Origin: Clostridiales bacterium
GTDB lineage: Bacteria; Bacillota; Clostridia; Peptostreptococcales; Anaerovoracaceae
Reading direction: 5' to 3'
Assembly (NCBI GenBank): GCA_015243575.1
Contig: CP042469.1
Span: 2,508,929 to 2,572,928, forward strand
Length of the DNA stretch: 64,000 bases
The position numbers were made by a program, and so were the translations under genes. Below the pieces are notes generated by a model. That model saw only the letters and a program-made list of their open reading frames with translations. It was not told the DNA's origin and made no database searches. Below, piece by piece: positions 53,385-63,738 of the stretch. Numbering within the stretch: the stretch's first letter is position 1; the number at the start of each line of letters is the position of its first letter.

Positions 53385-55013
53385 TTAGTTTTCCTCTCTG
53401 AATACTCCAATATAAGCATCTTGTAAATTCTCTGCCTCTGCCTGGAGTTGATTTGTTAAAATTTTATATTCTGTCATGCTTCTATGTTCCTTATCGGAGG
53501 AGATCCATCCTCGTAACCGTTTTAGCTTTTCCTCCACGGCTGCTTCCTTTTGTTTAATCATTTCTTTACGATCTATAGTGCCTTTTATATAATTACAGAT
53601 GTTACAGTTGCCTCCAACAGCATAACAATCTTTTAAATCTCCTTGGGTAAAATTAATGGAGAAACATTTCCCTTGATCAACGTTAATACTTTTTGCTAAC
53701 ACATCTCCTAATATCGCGTGCTTCTTACCGTTTCCAACTATTGATTCGACGATTATCTCTTTTCTTTTAGTCATTTCGTACAAGCTATAAGCTCTGCATT
53801 TTATAAGATTTTTCATGTTTCCAGAATAATGAAAGATATTGTTTACACATTCATGCCCAGTAATTTCTTTTGCCATTAGTATGTTGCATCCATTGAGCAA
53901 CATATTTTGCATTGCAATATGTCTGGAATCTCCCAATGTAATTCTCACTATTTCATTTTCCTTTAGTTTATATGCTTCACCTTCAGGGTTTACTTCCTTA
54001 AGTTTATCCTTTGTTATTACCTCATAATTGTAGTGCTTCTAAATAATATCACAATAGAAAGTATCGAGTAGATTTGAAAAATGTCTATAATGAAAAAAGC
54101 CATAACCAGCTGCGCCATTATTTTTTGCATATATTTCATCAACAAACAAAGAATCTATATTTGAATCTTTATAAGATTTTACTAATCGTTTGTATTTGAA
54201 AATCATTCCAGAAATTTTATCTGGAACAGCATATTCATATATTTTATAATCACTCTCTATTTTATAGGTAACCGTTTTACTAGAATTACCTTTCATTTTT
54301 GTTCTTCTAATTCTTATATATCGAACACCATTTCTTTTTGTAATGGATTTTTGGGGTATTAAGGTAAATTCAGTGACTCGTACTGGAATAATAAAACTAA
54401 TATGCCACCACAAATATATTGGGTAATAGAAAATCTTTTCTGATTGTGTAGCAACAGTCTCCCAAAAGTCTTCCAGTATTTTACCAAATAGAAAATAACT
54501 TTGATATTCTGCCAAGTCCCTCTTTCTCACAGAATCATATTCAAATATTTCTACATCCCGAATCATGCCTTCACTAGTAAAGGGCATCAGTTCTATAAAA
54601 TCTTGAATACCTGTCGAGCCTAGTAGGTACCGCTTTGTTGGGACTTTCGACAAACATTCTGTATTATAAAGAAGTTCCTTGATATTATGTAACATCTCTT
54701 GTAAAGTACCAATCACGAACTGCCCTAGACAAAAACAAATATAGCATTTTAATATGTCCTTGAATTCACCTACAGAATAATAGCTCATATGTTTCTTAAT
54801 ATAGACTTCATTGAAATTAAAATCTAAAATAACAGCATCTTTTTCATCAGATAAACGCCATGTGTCTTCATGGAATTCGTTGTGAATCACACCATTTTCT
54901 CTATACGATCTGAATTTTTCTAAAGCTGTATTCTTTTCTTTATTTCCAATGTTTACTATCGCTTTATGTAGTTTTATATTTTTATTCTGATTAATCAATA
55001 CTAATAATGCCAA
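53385..55013 (-). pseudogene. Tyrosine recombinase C, interrupted by an in-frame TAG
   Basis: One frame of 543 codons is broken by a single TAG at 54039-54041; no base is lost. The upstream part has the first catalytic arginine (FIIPVRVTEFTLIPQ, about 212). The downstream part has GDSRHIAMQNMLLNG, AKEITGHECVNN and the nucleophile candidate in IFHYSGN, then a Cys pair (CNICNYIKG) and a helical C-terminus, as in TnpB-like proteins. The box II histidine is replaced (LGDSRH), as in some relatives. Without read-through the catalytic half is lost, unless the ATG at 53948 makes a separate polypeptide. It overlaps gene B by 23 bp. Confidence 0.8.
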
Positions 55014-55600
55014 TTAAATCATCTCCTAAGAACTTTTTTTGATACTCCGTTATATCTTGTTTATAGGTATATTTCACTATGAACAATACTTCATAAGCAG
55101 CGGGAAGTAATTTATTTTCTATTATTGATTTCCACTTAAATTTTTCCGCATTTGTTTTTGCATTCTGAAATCTTTTGATGCTTGAAGCAATCTCCTCACG
55201 GAGATCATTTAAGAAAGTTTTTAAATACATTTCCGAACCACAGCCGATGCAATTTTCCTTCTTAGGCATACAGCATTCTTTTCCAAAAGCTTTTTGAATG
55301 CAATACACATCATCATTTTTCCCTATGCATTTACCATCAACAATTTCACTTAAAGCTTTTCGAATTTTATCTGATATGTCTTCATTGTTAAAACTGAGTA
55401 ATAGTTCTGATATTATCTGTTTAGATTTTAATGCAACCTGATTGTCGATCTTTAGCAGTAATTCAATTTCGTAAGGAATCATACCAAGTTCTTTTATCAT
55501 TTCAGTCTGTTTATAGATATTAGACTTCTCAAATCCATCATACAAGGCACTACATAATAGATAAGGTACAAAGCTGCAAACACCTCTTTCATATAGCACT
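54991..55600 (-). pseudogene. Tyrosine-recombinase-like protein B, C-terminal part
   Basis: This is the 3' part of a gene interrupted by the IS21-family element; it follows the insertion directly and joins in frame to the part at 58041-59539. The piece begins VLYERGVCSFVPYLLC and has a cysteine-rich segment (CIGKNDDVYC, CMPKKENCIGCGSEMY), then a helical end, as in the C-termini of TnpB-type recombinases. It overlaps gene C by 23 bp. Rejoined at the 6-bp target duplication, the gene is 701 codons. On its own it lacks a proper start. Confidence 0.8.
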
Positions 55601-55737
55601 TGTTTAGTGCATAATTAAACTGTAACAAAAAGCAACCGAAAAGTGTAACACCTGAACGATGCAAAAGAAAATCCATTGTAACACCCTTCCCAGTATCGTA
55701 TCCTTGAGTTTGAGAGAACTTAAGGAGGACAGAAAGG

Positions 55738-57245
55738 ATGTTAACAATGGACGATATCAAGTATATCAAACGAATGCATGATTGTGAAGGGGTTTCAATA
55801 AGGGAGATCATGCGCCGTACCGGTTATCACTATGAAACGATAAAGAAATACCTGGATTTGAATGACTTCAACGAGTCATTCCGTGCACCAAGAGACTCAT
55901 ACTCGCTTCTTGATCCCCTGAAGCCAGTTGTTGATCAATGGCTCACAGATGATTTGAAAGCTCCACGAAAGCAGCGTCACACTGCAAAGCGTGTATATGA
56001 GAGGCTGCAGGAAGAATATCCCGATTTAGTAGAGGTGAAGCTGCGCACCGTCCAATACTATGTATCACAGAAGAAAAAGGAGCTTTATCAGTCGCAGCAG
56101 AAGGCATATCTTCCCCTTTATCATCCGCCCGGTGAAGCTCAAGCTGACTTTGGTCATTTCAGCTATTACGATAATCATGGAGAACTGGTGGATGCCCTAA
56201 AACTCACGCTTTCGTTTCCATACAGCAATCAATCCTACTGCCAGATATTCGGTGGAGAAAATCAGGAGTGTCTGCTGCAGGGAATGAAAAATATCTTCGA
56301 GTACATCGGTGCGGTTCCCGTGAGGATCGTATTTGATAATCTATCCACAGCAGTGGCGCAGATGGGCAGCGGCCATGATCGAATCATGACAGAGAAATTT
56401 AAGAGTTTTTCTGCGCATTATGGATTCGAGCCATTTTTCTGCAATGGCGGAGCCGGTTGGGAAAAAGGCAATGTGGAAAACAAGGTTGGCTATGAACGCA
56501 GAAATCTATTTGTGCCGGTTCCGACCATCCTTGATTTTGAACAGTTTAATCAGAGACTGTTCCAATCCTGCGATAAAGATGCGCAGCGCAGTCACTATGT
56601 GAAGGAGGAGCTAATCTGCCAGCTGTTTAAAGAAGAGAAAAAAGATATGATTCCTTTGAATCCGATTCCATTTGAAGTCTTTTCCTTTGGGAGATCGCAG
56701 ATAAATATGGAAAGGTCGCCTTTGACAGCAACCTGTACTCTGCTTCTCCAAACTATGCGAAGAATACAGTCTATGTAAAAGCGACCAGTAATCGTATCCT
56801 TCTTCTAAACGAATCCTATGAGCTCATCATGGAGCATCAAAGGCTTTATGGAAAAGGGAAGGAATCCATGAAATGGCTGCCATATATCGAATTAATGGCC
56901 AAGCGTCCAACTGCATTAAAATACACCGCCTTCTATGATGAACTGCCTGACAACTGGAGGAAGTACCTGAATAGTCAAGATGCGGAAGGAAAACGAAAGG
57001 GGCTTAATTCACTATCCATGATGCTGAAAAAGCACGATATGAGAACCGCAGCAGATGCCTTGGCATTCTCCATCAACAATGGCGTCAAAGATGCGGACAG
57101 TATTCTTGCAAGCTACAGAAGGCTCACTGCCGAAGTACCGCATATGCATCCGCTGCAGATTGCAAATACGGTAATACAAATGCCAACATTCCGGACGGAT
57201 AACGATCGGTATGACGATCTCTTCAGGAAGGAGGCAAACTCCTGA
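55738..57245 (+). pseudogene. istA: IS21 transposase IstA, one-base frameshift
   Basis: The DDE transposase is of about 503 residues when mended. It has an N-terminal helix-turn-helix (GVSIREIMRRTGYHYETIKK), then the catalytic D in GEAQADFGHF, the second D in IVFDNLST and the E in KGNVENKVGYE. Near 56699 the reading leaves frame: TTTGGGAGATCGC would restore the frame with one more G. After this the sequence continues to IYGKGKESMKWLPYIELM-type family sequence and a TGA overlapping istB. It looks like a G-run sequencing loss or a recent mutation. AGGAGG precedes the ATG. Confidence 0.86.
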
Positions 57246-57979
57246 TGAAAGATAGAATTGCAATATTATGCAGGGAGCTTCGTTTAAGTGCAACCTTTGC
57301 GGAAAATGCAGTGCAGCTCTCCGGCTCGACAAACCAGGAATACCTGCTTGAGGTGTTGGAAGCAGAAATCCGATATCGCAACCACAAGCGACGAAATCTC
57401 CACTTGAAGCAGGCCGGATTTGACAACATAAAAACCTTTGAAAATTATCAATTTGAGAGAATTACGATTCCAAATACATTAACTATAGATGCCTTGAAGT
57501 CGCTTGATTTCATAGCCAGAAAAGAAAATCTCATCCTGTACAGCCGAAACGGCGCCGGAAAAAGTCACATGGCAACAGCACTTGGCGTAGAGGCTTGTAT
57601 GCAGGGGAAAAAGGTGAGATTCTTCAAAACAGCGGCTCTGGTCAATGAACTGACCGATGCCAAAGCATCCGGATCACTGAACAGACTGTTAAAACGACTC
57701 AGCAAACTTGACTTGCTGATTTGTGATGAATGGGGTTATCTTCCGTTTGATGCGGAAGGTTCCCAGCTCCTATTTCAGGTAATCGCAGACTGCTACGAAA
57801 AGCGCAGCCTGATTATTACAACCAATATTGAATTCAGCAAATGGAATGGAATCTTCTATGATGATCAACTGACAGCTGCTTTAATTGACCGGCTGGTACA
57901 TCACAGTCATTTGGTTGTTTTTGACCGTGACAGTTGGAGATTTGAGCATTCACTTATGAAGGATTCGGCAACAAACTAA
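57245..57979 (+). CDS. istB: IS21 ATP-binding helper IstB
   Basis: This 244-residue AAA+ ATPase assists IstA in target selection. Walker A is SRNGAGKSHMATAL (about 98), and Walker B is LLICDEWGYLPFD with the family's conserved GYxP. The end has QLTAALIDRLVHHSHLV. Its ATG overlaps the istA stop by one base. Intact. Confidence 0.9.
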   Translation: MKDRIAILCRELRLSATFAENAVQLSGSTNQEYLLEVLEAEIRYRNHKRRNLHLKQAGFDNIKTFENYQFERITIPNTLTIDALKSLDFIARKENLILYSRNGAGKSHMATALGVEACMQGKKVRFFKTAALVNELTDAKASGSLNRLLKRLSKLDLLICDEWGYLPFDAEGSQLLFQVIADCYEKRSLIITTNIEFSKWNGIFYDDQLTAALIDRLVHHSHLVVFDRDSWRFEHSLMKDSATN

Positions 57980-58040
57980 ACGCTGAAGGGTGTTACACTT
58001 TTGCTTTGCATTTTGTTACACTTTCCGGTTGCAGAAAACA

Positions 58041-59539
58041 AGCACTCTTGTAATATCGTCAATAGAATATCCATCCATCTTTGCTGTAAGGTATTTAGAT
58101 GTTACTTCTGGTAATGATCCCAGACCTCCTTTGTGGCTTCTGGCATATGCGGCGAGCAAATAACCATTATTGCTCTCGTCGCCGATTTCCATAATTCTTT
58201 CAAGGTAAGCTTTATTCGCCTTTCTGTTTGAAATAATTTTTCCTTCAAAAAGACCATTATATTCTATCCCAAATAATGCGACCGCGTATTTGGGATTACC
58301 AGGGTGATAACAAATGGGACTACCTTTTCCCTCTAATATTGAATGCGCCTCACATAATGCTAGAAGCATTCCGATTGTTGATTTGTAGCTTTCTGGAATA
58401 TGCATTTTTAAGTCAGGTGTACCCGGGTATTCTTCCCTTTTGCTGGGCTCTCTATTTTCAAATTCAACCCTTAAAACTAATTCGTCAGCGTAAGAACTCC
58501 ATAAAGATTCACTATGATCATTTTCTCTAACCATTCGTATGATTTCTTCTGGTGATTGTCTCAATGTTATATGTGGTAGCCTTTCCCGAATGTCTTTCGA
58601 GCGCCAGCCACAAGCATAGTGCATTGCATGATATAACCATGTTGTTGCAATTGGCTTAGATTTAGACGCCTTAACCAACATATTCTTTTCTTTCCAATAA
58701 TCCTCATTAAATATAATGTAAGCCAATTCTAAATAAAGAGCATCACCATAAGCTGAAGTATCTTGCTTAGTTACATCGACATATTGATCAAACTCGTGAA
58801 GCATAGAAAATCTACATTGATACATTTGTCTCACAGAAAATAATAATTTAGAAAACAAAATATTAGCTATTTTCGTAATGTTTTCATTCGCATATATCAT
58901 ATATTCATTGATTTCATCATCAGTATAATCACTTATCTCCTTTTTAAGGGTTAATCTTAATAAATTTGTTAATTCGTTAATACCATTCATAAGCGAAGGT
59001 ATGGTTTCCTCTGAAAGTTGAATCAATGCCGCCTTAGTTTTTTTATAGTTGCGGAAGAAATTGTCCTCCAGAAGGATTCTGAACTTCTCTCTTTTCGACT
59101 TGTTATATAATTTTAATTTTAATATTATATTGCTTTTAAATTCCTCTTTATCAACTTTATTCATATAAAATTCTATTGGGCTATATTGTCTTGAGACTAG
59201 CCTATACCAAACTTTAATTCCGAAATAATTTAATCCAGCATAATATGAATGTAGTTCTTGATATTTTGCATATTTTTTACGATCTGTAAAATCAATATCT
59301 ATATCATTGTTTTCTTTTATGCATTCCGCTATAATTTCCTTTAGCCCAACCATCGTTTTATCTAATTCATAGGCTCTTAGAAAATCGGCTTTTGCCATAT
59401 AGGCAACATTTAGATAATTAATAACAGTAATATCCATTTCATTCATATTGCGAATTAATGTATCTGCTGCCAAACCAAAATACTTAGATGCAATATTAAC
59501 TGATATGTAATCCCCTCGATCAATTACCTTGAAATTCAT
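58041..59539 (-). pseudogene. Tyrosine-recombinase-like protein B, N-terminal part
   Basis: The first 499 codons of a 701-codon gene split by IS21. It begins MNFKVIDRGDYISVNI. Toward its end YACGWRSKDIRERLP may hold the first arginine of a tyrosine recombinase, and YARSHKGGLGSLPEV the box II Arg-His. As it stands, the frame runs 8 codons into the IS and stops at 58016. Its start overlaps gene A by 20 bp. The family assignment is moderate, from motifs and gene order; catalytic residues need confirmation. Confidence 0.7.
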
Positions 59540-60842
59540 AGAAACTTTCCCTCTTTATCGCATTCATTATTTCGTTTCCAACTACTTCACTTGCTTTTGC
59601 ATATAGGCGCATTATTTCTCCCTTATTCTGTAAATATTCAAAAGAACTTTCAAGTGAAGAATCGCCACGCCAGAATGCTATTCCATTAAGGTCTTCTTCA
59701 TTTAATACGAGCTGTACAGTAAACCAATGCCTAAATGCGTGTAACCCCCAATTCTTTTCATTAAGCATCATTCCAAATACTTTTAATTCTAATTCATCTG
59801 AAATTAGTAATTCAGGCAGAACAACTTCTTTCATAATTCTTTTTATTCTTTTACAATATGACTGTTCCGAAATGGCCATCTTTTTTCCTGTTTTAGTGTT
59901 AATACTTTTATTTACAAACAACGGCGCTTCAGGTTCTAAATACTTTTCATTAATTAATTTCAAATGGCCTTCATATGCTGCTTGTACTATTTCGAGAAAA
60001 ATAGGATAAACATTTTGCCTTCGTTCTATTTTAATGCTTCCGGCGTATTTTCCATCGCTCCTTAGGATATATTCCTTCGTTAAATCAATCTCAAAACTGG
60101 TAAATACGCCGTTTTCTTTGACATATCGAATTCCACCGGGGTAAATGCTATTTGCTCTTCTTGTATTCACAACTTCACCGGTTCTAATTCCCGAACAAAG
60201 CTCCAATACTACCCCTAAAAATAGCTCCGGCTCTTCCCTTTTTACTGCTCTAAGAATGATGGGTATTGCTTTTTGGGGAATGTCTCTTAATAAATCCTTA
60301 TTCCCTTTCCCCATATAAACAGCTGGTATTTCATACTCCCAAGCCGTCCGGCTTCTTCCCTTTCTTTTAAATGCATTCGAACTTTTTGATTCTAACAAAA
60401 CTTTTCTCACATAAAAATGCTCATTATAATCACCTCGTTTCTCTTTAAGGTTCTTCATAAAATGACAAATGGCATTTCTTTCTTTTTCAACTGATTGTCT
60501 ACCAATATATTGGCCCGATGAGGTTTTGCTTTTTGAGTATCCCTTAAGATAATCAATCGCAGCCTGGAAAGGAATATCTGTTACTTTATCAGCTTTATAT
60601 CTCCCATGATGTGTTAAAAGAGAATATGTTAAAAAATTGCACACTCTCCGAATGTCATCTTCGGTATTTCCATATAAATATTCAGAATCATTGGTCGGCT
60701 TAACATACTTATCAAACGTTGTCATTTTAATTATTTGATCTTGGAACTTAAGACATATTAAAAATGTATCGTGCCTCGCTCCATTTTCTTCTGCCCAGGC
60801 ATAATGGTATGGTGAAAATTTTAAGTCACTTAAATAATTCAC
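59520..60842 (-). CDS. Tyrosine recombinase A (site-specific integrase)
   Basis: This 440-residue integrase shows the catalytic set near its C-terminus: arginine in LCSGIRTGEVVNTRR (about 227), HAFRHWFTVQLVLNEED (about 380) and the candidate nucleophile tyrosine in SFEYLQNKGEI (about 415). The N-terminal SAM-like core-binding domain is about 90-170. The start is GTG 60842, behind AGGTGAGGAAC. That ribosome site is the very sequence duplicated by an IS256-family insertion. It is the first gene of the trio and overlaps gene B. Confidence 0.85.
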   Translation of the reverse strand: MNYLSDLKFSPYHYAWAEENGARHDTFLICLKFQDQIIKMTTFDKYVKPTNDSEYLYGNTEDDIRRVCNFLTYSLLTHHGRYKADKVTDIPFQAAIDYLKGYSKSKTSSGQYIGRQSVEKERNAICHFMKNLKEKRGDYNEHFYVRKVLLESKSSNAFKRKGRSRTAWEYEIPAVYMGKGNKDLLRDIPQKAIPIILRAVKREEPELFLGVVLELCSGIRTGEVVNTRRANSIYPGGIRYVKENGVFTSFEIDLTKEYILRSDGKYAGSIKIERRQNVYPIFLEIVQAAYEGHLKLINEKYLEPEAPLFVNKSINTKTGKKMAISEQSYCKRIKRIMKEVVLPELLISDELELKVFGMMLNEKNWGLHAFRHWFTVQLVLNEEDLNGIAFWRGDSSLESSFEYLQNKGEIMRLYAKASEVVGNEIMNAIKRESFYEFQGN

Positions 60843-60854
60843 TGTTCCTCACCT

Positions 60855-62224
60855 GGTACCGTCAAGTTTTTTGCGCAAAATTGATTTTGCCGCCTAGTTG
60901 CCAGCTATTAGCCAGCCATGTTTTCTGATTCGGATTCTTCTGTGCTGCAGTTTTCAAGATGTTTCATATTCATATACCGCTTAATGCCCCATTGGGTTCC
61001 TGTAACATGGCGTAAGCGGGCACAGACTAGCATCAGGGCAGAGTTCCCGTCGGGAAAGGTGCCAACCACTCTGGTTCGGCGCCTGATCTCTCGGTTGATC
61101 CGCTCTACCAGATTTGTGGTGCGGATCTTCAGCCAGTGTTCGTAAGGGAATGCCATGTAGGTAAGTGTTTCTTCAATTCCTTTTTCCAGCTTATCCGCAG
61201 CTTCTTTAAGCTTCATTTGCCTCAGTTCTTCGATAACAGCCTTAGCCTTTTCTCTAGCGGCTTTCTTGTTTTCCTGGCTATGAATCGCCTTAAGCATTTT
61301 GGCTACTGACTTCATCTTCGAGCGAGGAACAACGGAAAACATGTTGCGGTAGAAATGAACAACGCAGCGCTGGTATTTTGCATCCGGATAGACTTCACCG
61401 ATCGACTCCAACATTCCTAGGCATTTGTCACCAATCACCAGTTTAACCCCGGTAAGTCCTCGGCTTTTCAGCCATTTGAAAAACTCTGTCCAGCTAGCCT
61501 TGTCTTCCTTCATACCTTCCATTGCACCAATTACTTCACGATATCCGTCCTCATTGACTCCAATTGCAATCAGGATGGCCACATTCTCGTATTCGCCACC
61601 CCAGTTCCGTTTGAGATAGATCCCGTCAACATACACGTAAGCATATGAGCTATGAGTAAGCTGCCGGTTTCTCCAGTTTTCTATATGTACATATGCTTTT
61701 TTGTTGAGTTCGCTGATGGTCGAAGGAGATACTTTGGTACCCCATAGCGCTTCCGTTATATCTTCAACTCTTCGAACGGATACCCCGGCCAGGTACATCT
61801 CGATCAGTGCTTCTTCCACTGAACTTTCTCGGCGGCGATACCTTTCGATAATTGCAGTTTCAAAGGCAACTCCTTTTAGCTTTGGCATCTTCAGGGTTAC
61901 TTCTCCTGAGGTGGTTGCCAGATTACGGTCATAATGTCCGGCACGGTAACCCTCACGCTCAGCAGTACGCTCATATTTACTGGCATTGATCAGTTCTTCA
62001 GCTTCTTTCTCTAAAAGCCCATTTAGAGTTTCTTCTACGCTGGATCTGACGAGTTCCTTTAATTCGTCTTTGATTATTCCCTCGTTTAGTTGTATAATTT
62101 TTTCAGACATGTCCCTCAGCCTCCTTTGGCAATTGGTTTGTGGTGAATTAATTTTACCAAACGGCTTTGGGCATGTCTATTTTTTTACCCTTTATTCAAT
62201 TTGCGCAACTTATTGTACCTTATC
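60855..62224 (-). mobile_element. IS256-family insertion sequence
   Basis: The element is 1370 bp with 8-bp direct repeats CCTCACCT (60847-60854 and 62225-62232). Imperfect terminal repeats begin GGTACCGTCAAG on the left and GATAAGGTACAATAAG (complement) on the right, both followed by TTGCGCAAA. One transposase gene fills it. It lies between recombinase gene A and that gene's former upstream region. Confidence 0.88.
60908..62110 (-). CDS. IS256-family transposase
   Basis: This 400-residue DDE transposase of the Mutator/IS256 class has D in YVDGIYLKRNWG (about 160), D in VIGDKCLGML (about 226) and E in NLVERINREIRR (about 335). MSPSTISELNKK-like and QRCVVHFYRNMF segments agree. No frameshift is seen. 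ATG is preceded by GGAGGCTGAGGGAC. Intact and likely functional. Confidence 0.93.
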   Translation of the reverse strand: MSEKIIQLNEGIIKDELKELVRSSVEETLNGLLEKEAEELINASKYERTAEREGYRAGHYDRNLATTSGEVTLKMPKLKGVAFETAIIERYRRRESSVEEALIEMYLAGVSVRRVEDITEALWGTKVSPSTISELNKKAYVHIENWRNRQLTHSSYAYVYVDGIYLKRNWGGEYENVAILIAIGVNEDGYREVIGAMEGMKEDKASWTEFFKWLKSRGLTGVKLVIGDKCLGMLESIGEVYPDAKYQRCVVHFYRNMFSVVPRSKMKSVAKMLKAIHSQENKKAAREKAKAVIEELRQMKLKEAADKLEKGIEETLTYMAFPYEHWLKIRTTNLVERINREIRRRTRVVGTFPDGNSALMLVCARLRHVTGTQWGIKRYMNMKHLENCSTEESESENMAG

Positions 62225-62742
62225 CCTCACCTTGATTAAAACTCAAAATATATAACGTCATATTATTTATATAGTGTCGAAATAAAATTAAAAGAACACC
62301 TGACGGTGTTCTTTAATTGAATATTATTTTTTGATTTAATTTTCTACATATTTTGGATTTCGACATAATAAAACCTCTTAATTTTATTGATAAGATGGTA
62401 ACATATATCAAACTACTTTTCAAGATGCAAATGTTATAACCAAAATTGTTCTGCTTAATTTATCTTAACAGCATTATTTTATATAAACCTGCAGCAATGA
62501 TCATCGCTCGTTTTGCACAAAGGTCGCTCGTAATCCACGTTAAATTTTTTACAGAACATCATCTATCTCGCATTATAATGATCCGAGCTCCAACGCATTC
62601 ATCTGCTCCCATATATCGTGCATAGGACAATACGTAATATCGTTTTATTCTCCGGATCTTTCTCCCATAAGATTGAGATCATATCCCTCATCAGGGTAAA
62701 AAACACAAAATTATTTTCATTAATAACTGCTTAATTTATCCA
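62225..62742. other. AT-rich gene-free region with inverted repeats and a degraded IS end
   Basis: No gene is visible in these 518 bp. TGTCGAAAT (62275-62283) is matched by ATTTCGACA (62357-62365), enclosing a terminator-like hairpin. At about 62500-62560, TCGCTCGT occurs twice with CAC-ending tails (TCGCTCGTTTTGCAC, TCGCTCGTAATCCAC), a pattern typical of IS21-family ends. The original promoter of the recombinase operon probably lies in the part nearest 62233. Confidence 0.5.
62286..62319. terminator. Hairpin terminator upstream of the recombinase operon
   Basis: AAAGAACACC (62291-62300) pairs perfectly with GGTGTTCTTT (62305-62314) around TGAC; the minus strand continues TTTTAATTTTATTT. It would stop transcripts entering from the AlbA_2 side. 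Confidence 0.6.
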
Positions 62743-63669
62743 CTAAAAAGTATTTATTGCCTTCTCAATGCTTCTTATACCATTGTCGATTAATTCATTT
62801 AAATACCATCGTTTGTTTTTGCATTCCTCTTTTAGTGGTGCAGGTTGCGGATTTTTATGTGATATATCCCAATCATGAAATTCCACAATACGTTTCCACT
62901 CTTCATCGACCATTTGGATCAATCGTGCTGCATTCCTTATACTCTTATCTACCGCTTGGAATGAACTCTGCTGCTCATATGTTAAAAAGGGTAATATCCC
63001 AGCCCTAACAATAGCATTCCAAGCTTCGAGTCTAAAATGCAAAGTCCCAGCATTAACGGCTTCAAAAGCACTTTTAATTGGTGGATTTTCAAAAAGATAT
63101 TTTTTTAAATCATCCATAACTTCTTTATTGTATTCAAGCTCATCTTTTAAATGAAATAAGTACGCTTCTTTTGAGTATCCTGCGCTTGTCATAAAACACT
63201 CCCTCAATTCATCAATTGACATTGGTTGTTTACCACTATGGTTTCTTTTGTAAAAACCGCTACCTCCAGGCAAAACCATATGTGGTACGTTTGTACCTTC
63301 ACATATGCGAATAATAATTATGTATCTATCATTTTTCGTTTTAATAGGCTTAATTTCATACTTTAGCCGAGGCGTAACACAATCTCTAAGAATACTTTCA
63401 ATTTTAAGCTTCAAAGTGTCTAAACTATCAATTGGTAACCCAATTATTCTGGGTTTTCCATCGCAGTCCTCAATGCCAAATATGATATCTCCACCCCCTG
63501 AATTAGCCATCGCCGTCAAATCATAAAGAAATTCAACTCTAGCGCTCCTTGTATCAAAATTAAACTCTCTTTTATATTCCAAAGTTTTTGATTCAACGAC
63601 TTCATCATTAATTAGATTATCAATATTGTCCATTGAAATATTATTAATATCAATATGAAATATGGACAT
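62743..63669 (-). CDS. AlbA_2 (Schlafen-like) domain protein
   Basis: This 308-residue protein has an N-terminal AlbA_2 domain: ESKTLEYKREF (about 27), LTAMANSGGGDIIFGIED (about 50-68), YIIIIRICEGTNVPHMV and GSGFYKRNHSGKQPMSIDELRE (about 138-160). The C-terminal half is helical and unrecognised. AlbA_2 proteins act as regulators or as parts of defence systems; the role here is not determined. GGAGG is 6 bp upstream. AT-rich like the mobile region; possibly cargo. Confidence 0.75.
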   Translation of the reverse strand: MSIFHIDINNISMDNIDNLINDEVVESKTLEYKREFNFDTRSARVEFLYDLTAMANSGGGDIIFGIEDCDGKPRIIGLPIDSLDTLKLKIESILRDCVTPRLKYEIKPIKTKNDRYIIIIRICEGTNVPHMVLPGGSGFYKRNHSGKQPMSIDELRECFMTSAGYSKEAYLFHLKDELEYNKEVMDDLKKYLFENPPIKSAFEAVNAGTLHFRLEAWNAIVRAGILPFLTYEQQSSFQAVDKSIRNAARLIQMVDEEWKRIVEFHDWDISHKNPQPAPLKEECKNKRWYLNELIDNGIRSIEKAINTF

Positions 63670-63738
63670 TATTTGCCTCCTTTGAATTAATACTATATTT
63701 ATAAGTATCTGTTTATGTCCTTCAGAAGTTAAGATATT

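Larger units (their letters stand above)
55601..58040 (+). mobile_element. IS21-family insertion sequence, complete
   Basis: The element is 2440 bp, starts TGTTT and ends AAACA, and is flanked by 6-bp direct repeats AGCACT (55595-55600 and 58041-58046). Terminal inverted repeats of about 52 bp share TGTAACAAAA and AAAAGTGTAACACC with a variable middle. It carries istA (frameshifted) and istB. It sits in recombinase gene B. Confidence 0.92.
51509..62742 (-). mobile_element. Tyrosine-recombinase-trio element in ligA (right end not resolved)
   Basis: A minus-strand operon of five tightly spaced genes (recombinase A, B, C, coiled-coil D, zinc protein E) abuts the truncated ligA. Arrangement and motifs resemble Tn554-type tnpA-tnpB-tnpC elements. 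The left boundary is at about 51509, where ligA homology stops. The right boundary is unclear: no ligA N-terminal half is seen up to 64000. The coordinates given to the right are a minimum, bounded by the AlbA_2 gene. Confidence 0.65.

Noticed and set aside
54039-54041. Pyrrolysine codon in recombinase C
   Set aside because: No pyl genes are visible in the window, and the whole element is decaying; nonsense mutation or read error is simpler.
56690-56710. Programmed frameshift in istA
   Set aside because: There is no slippery heptamer or stimulatory structure; a missing G in a G run explains it, as in ilvB. IS21 istA is not normally frameshifted.
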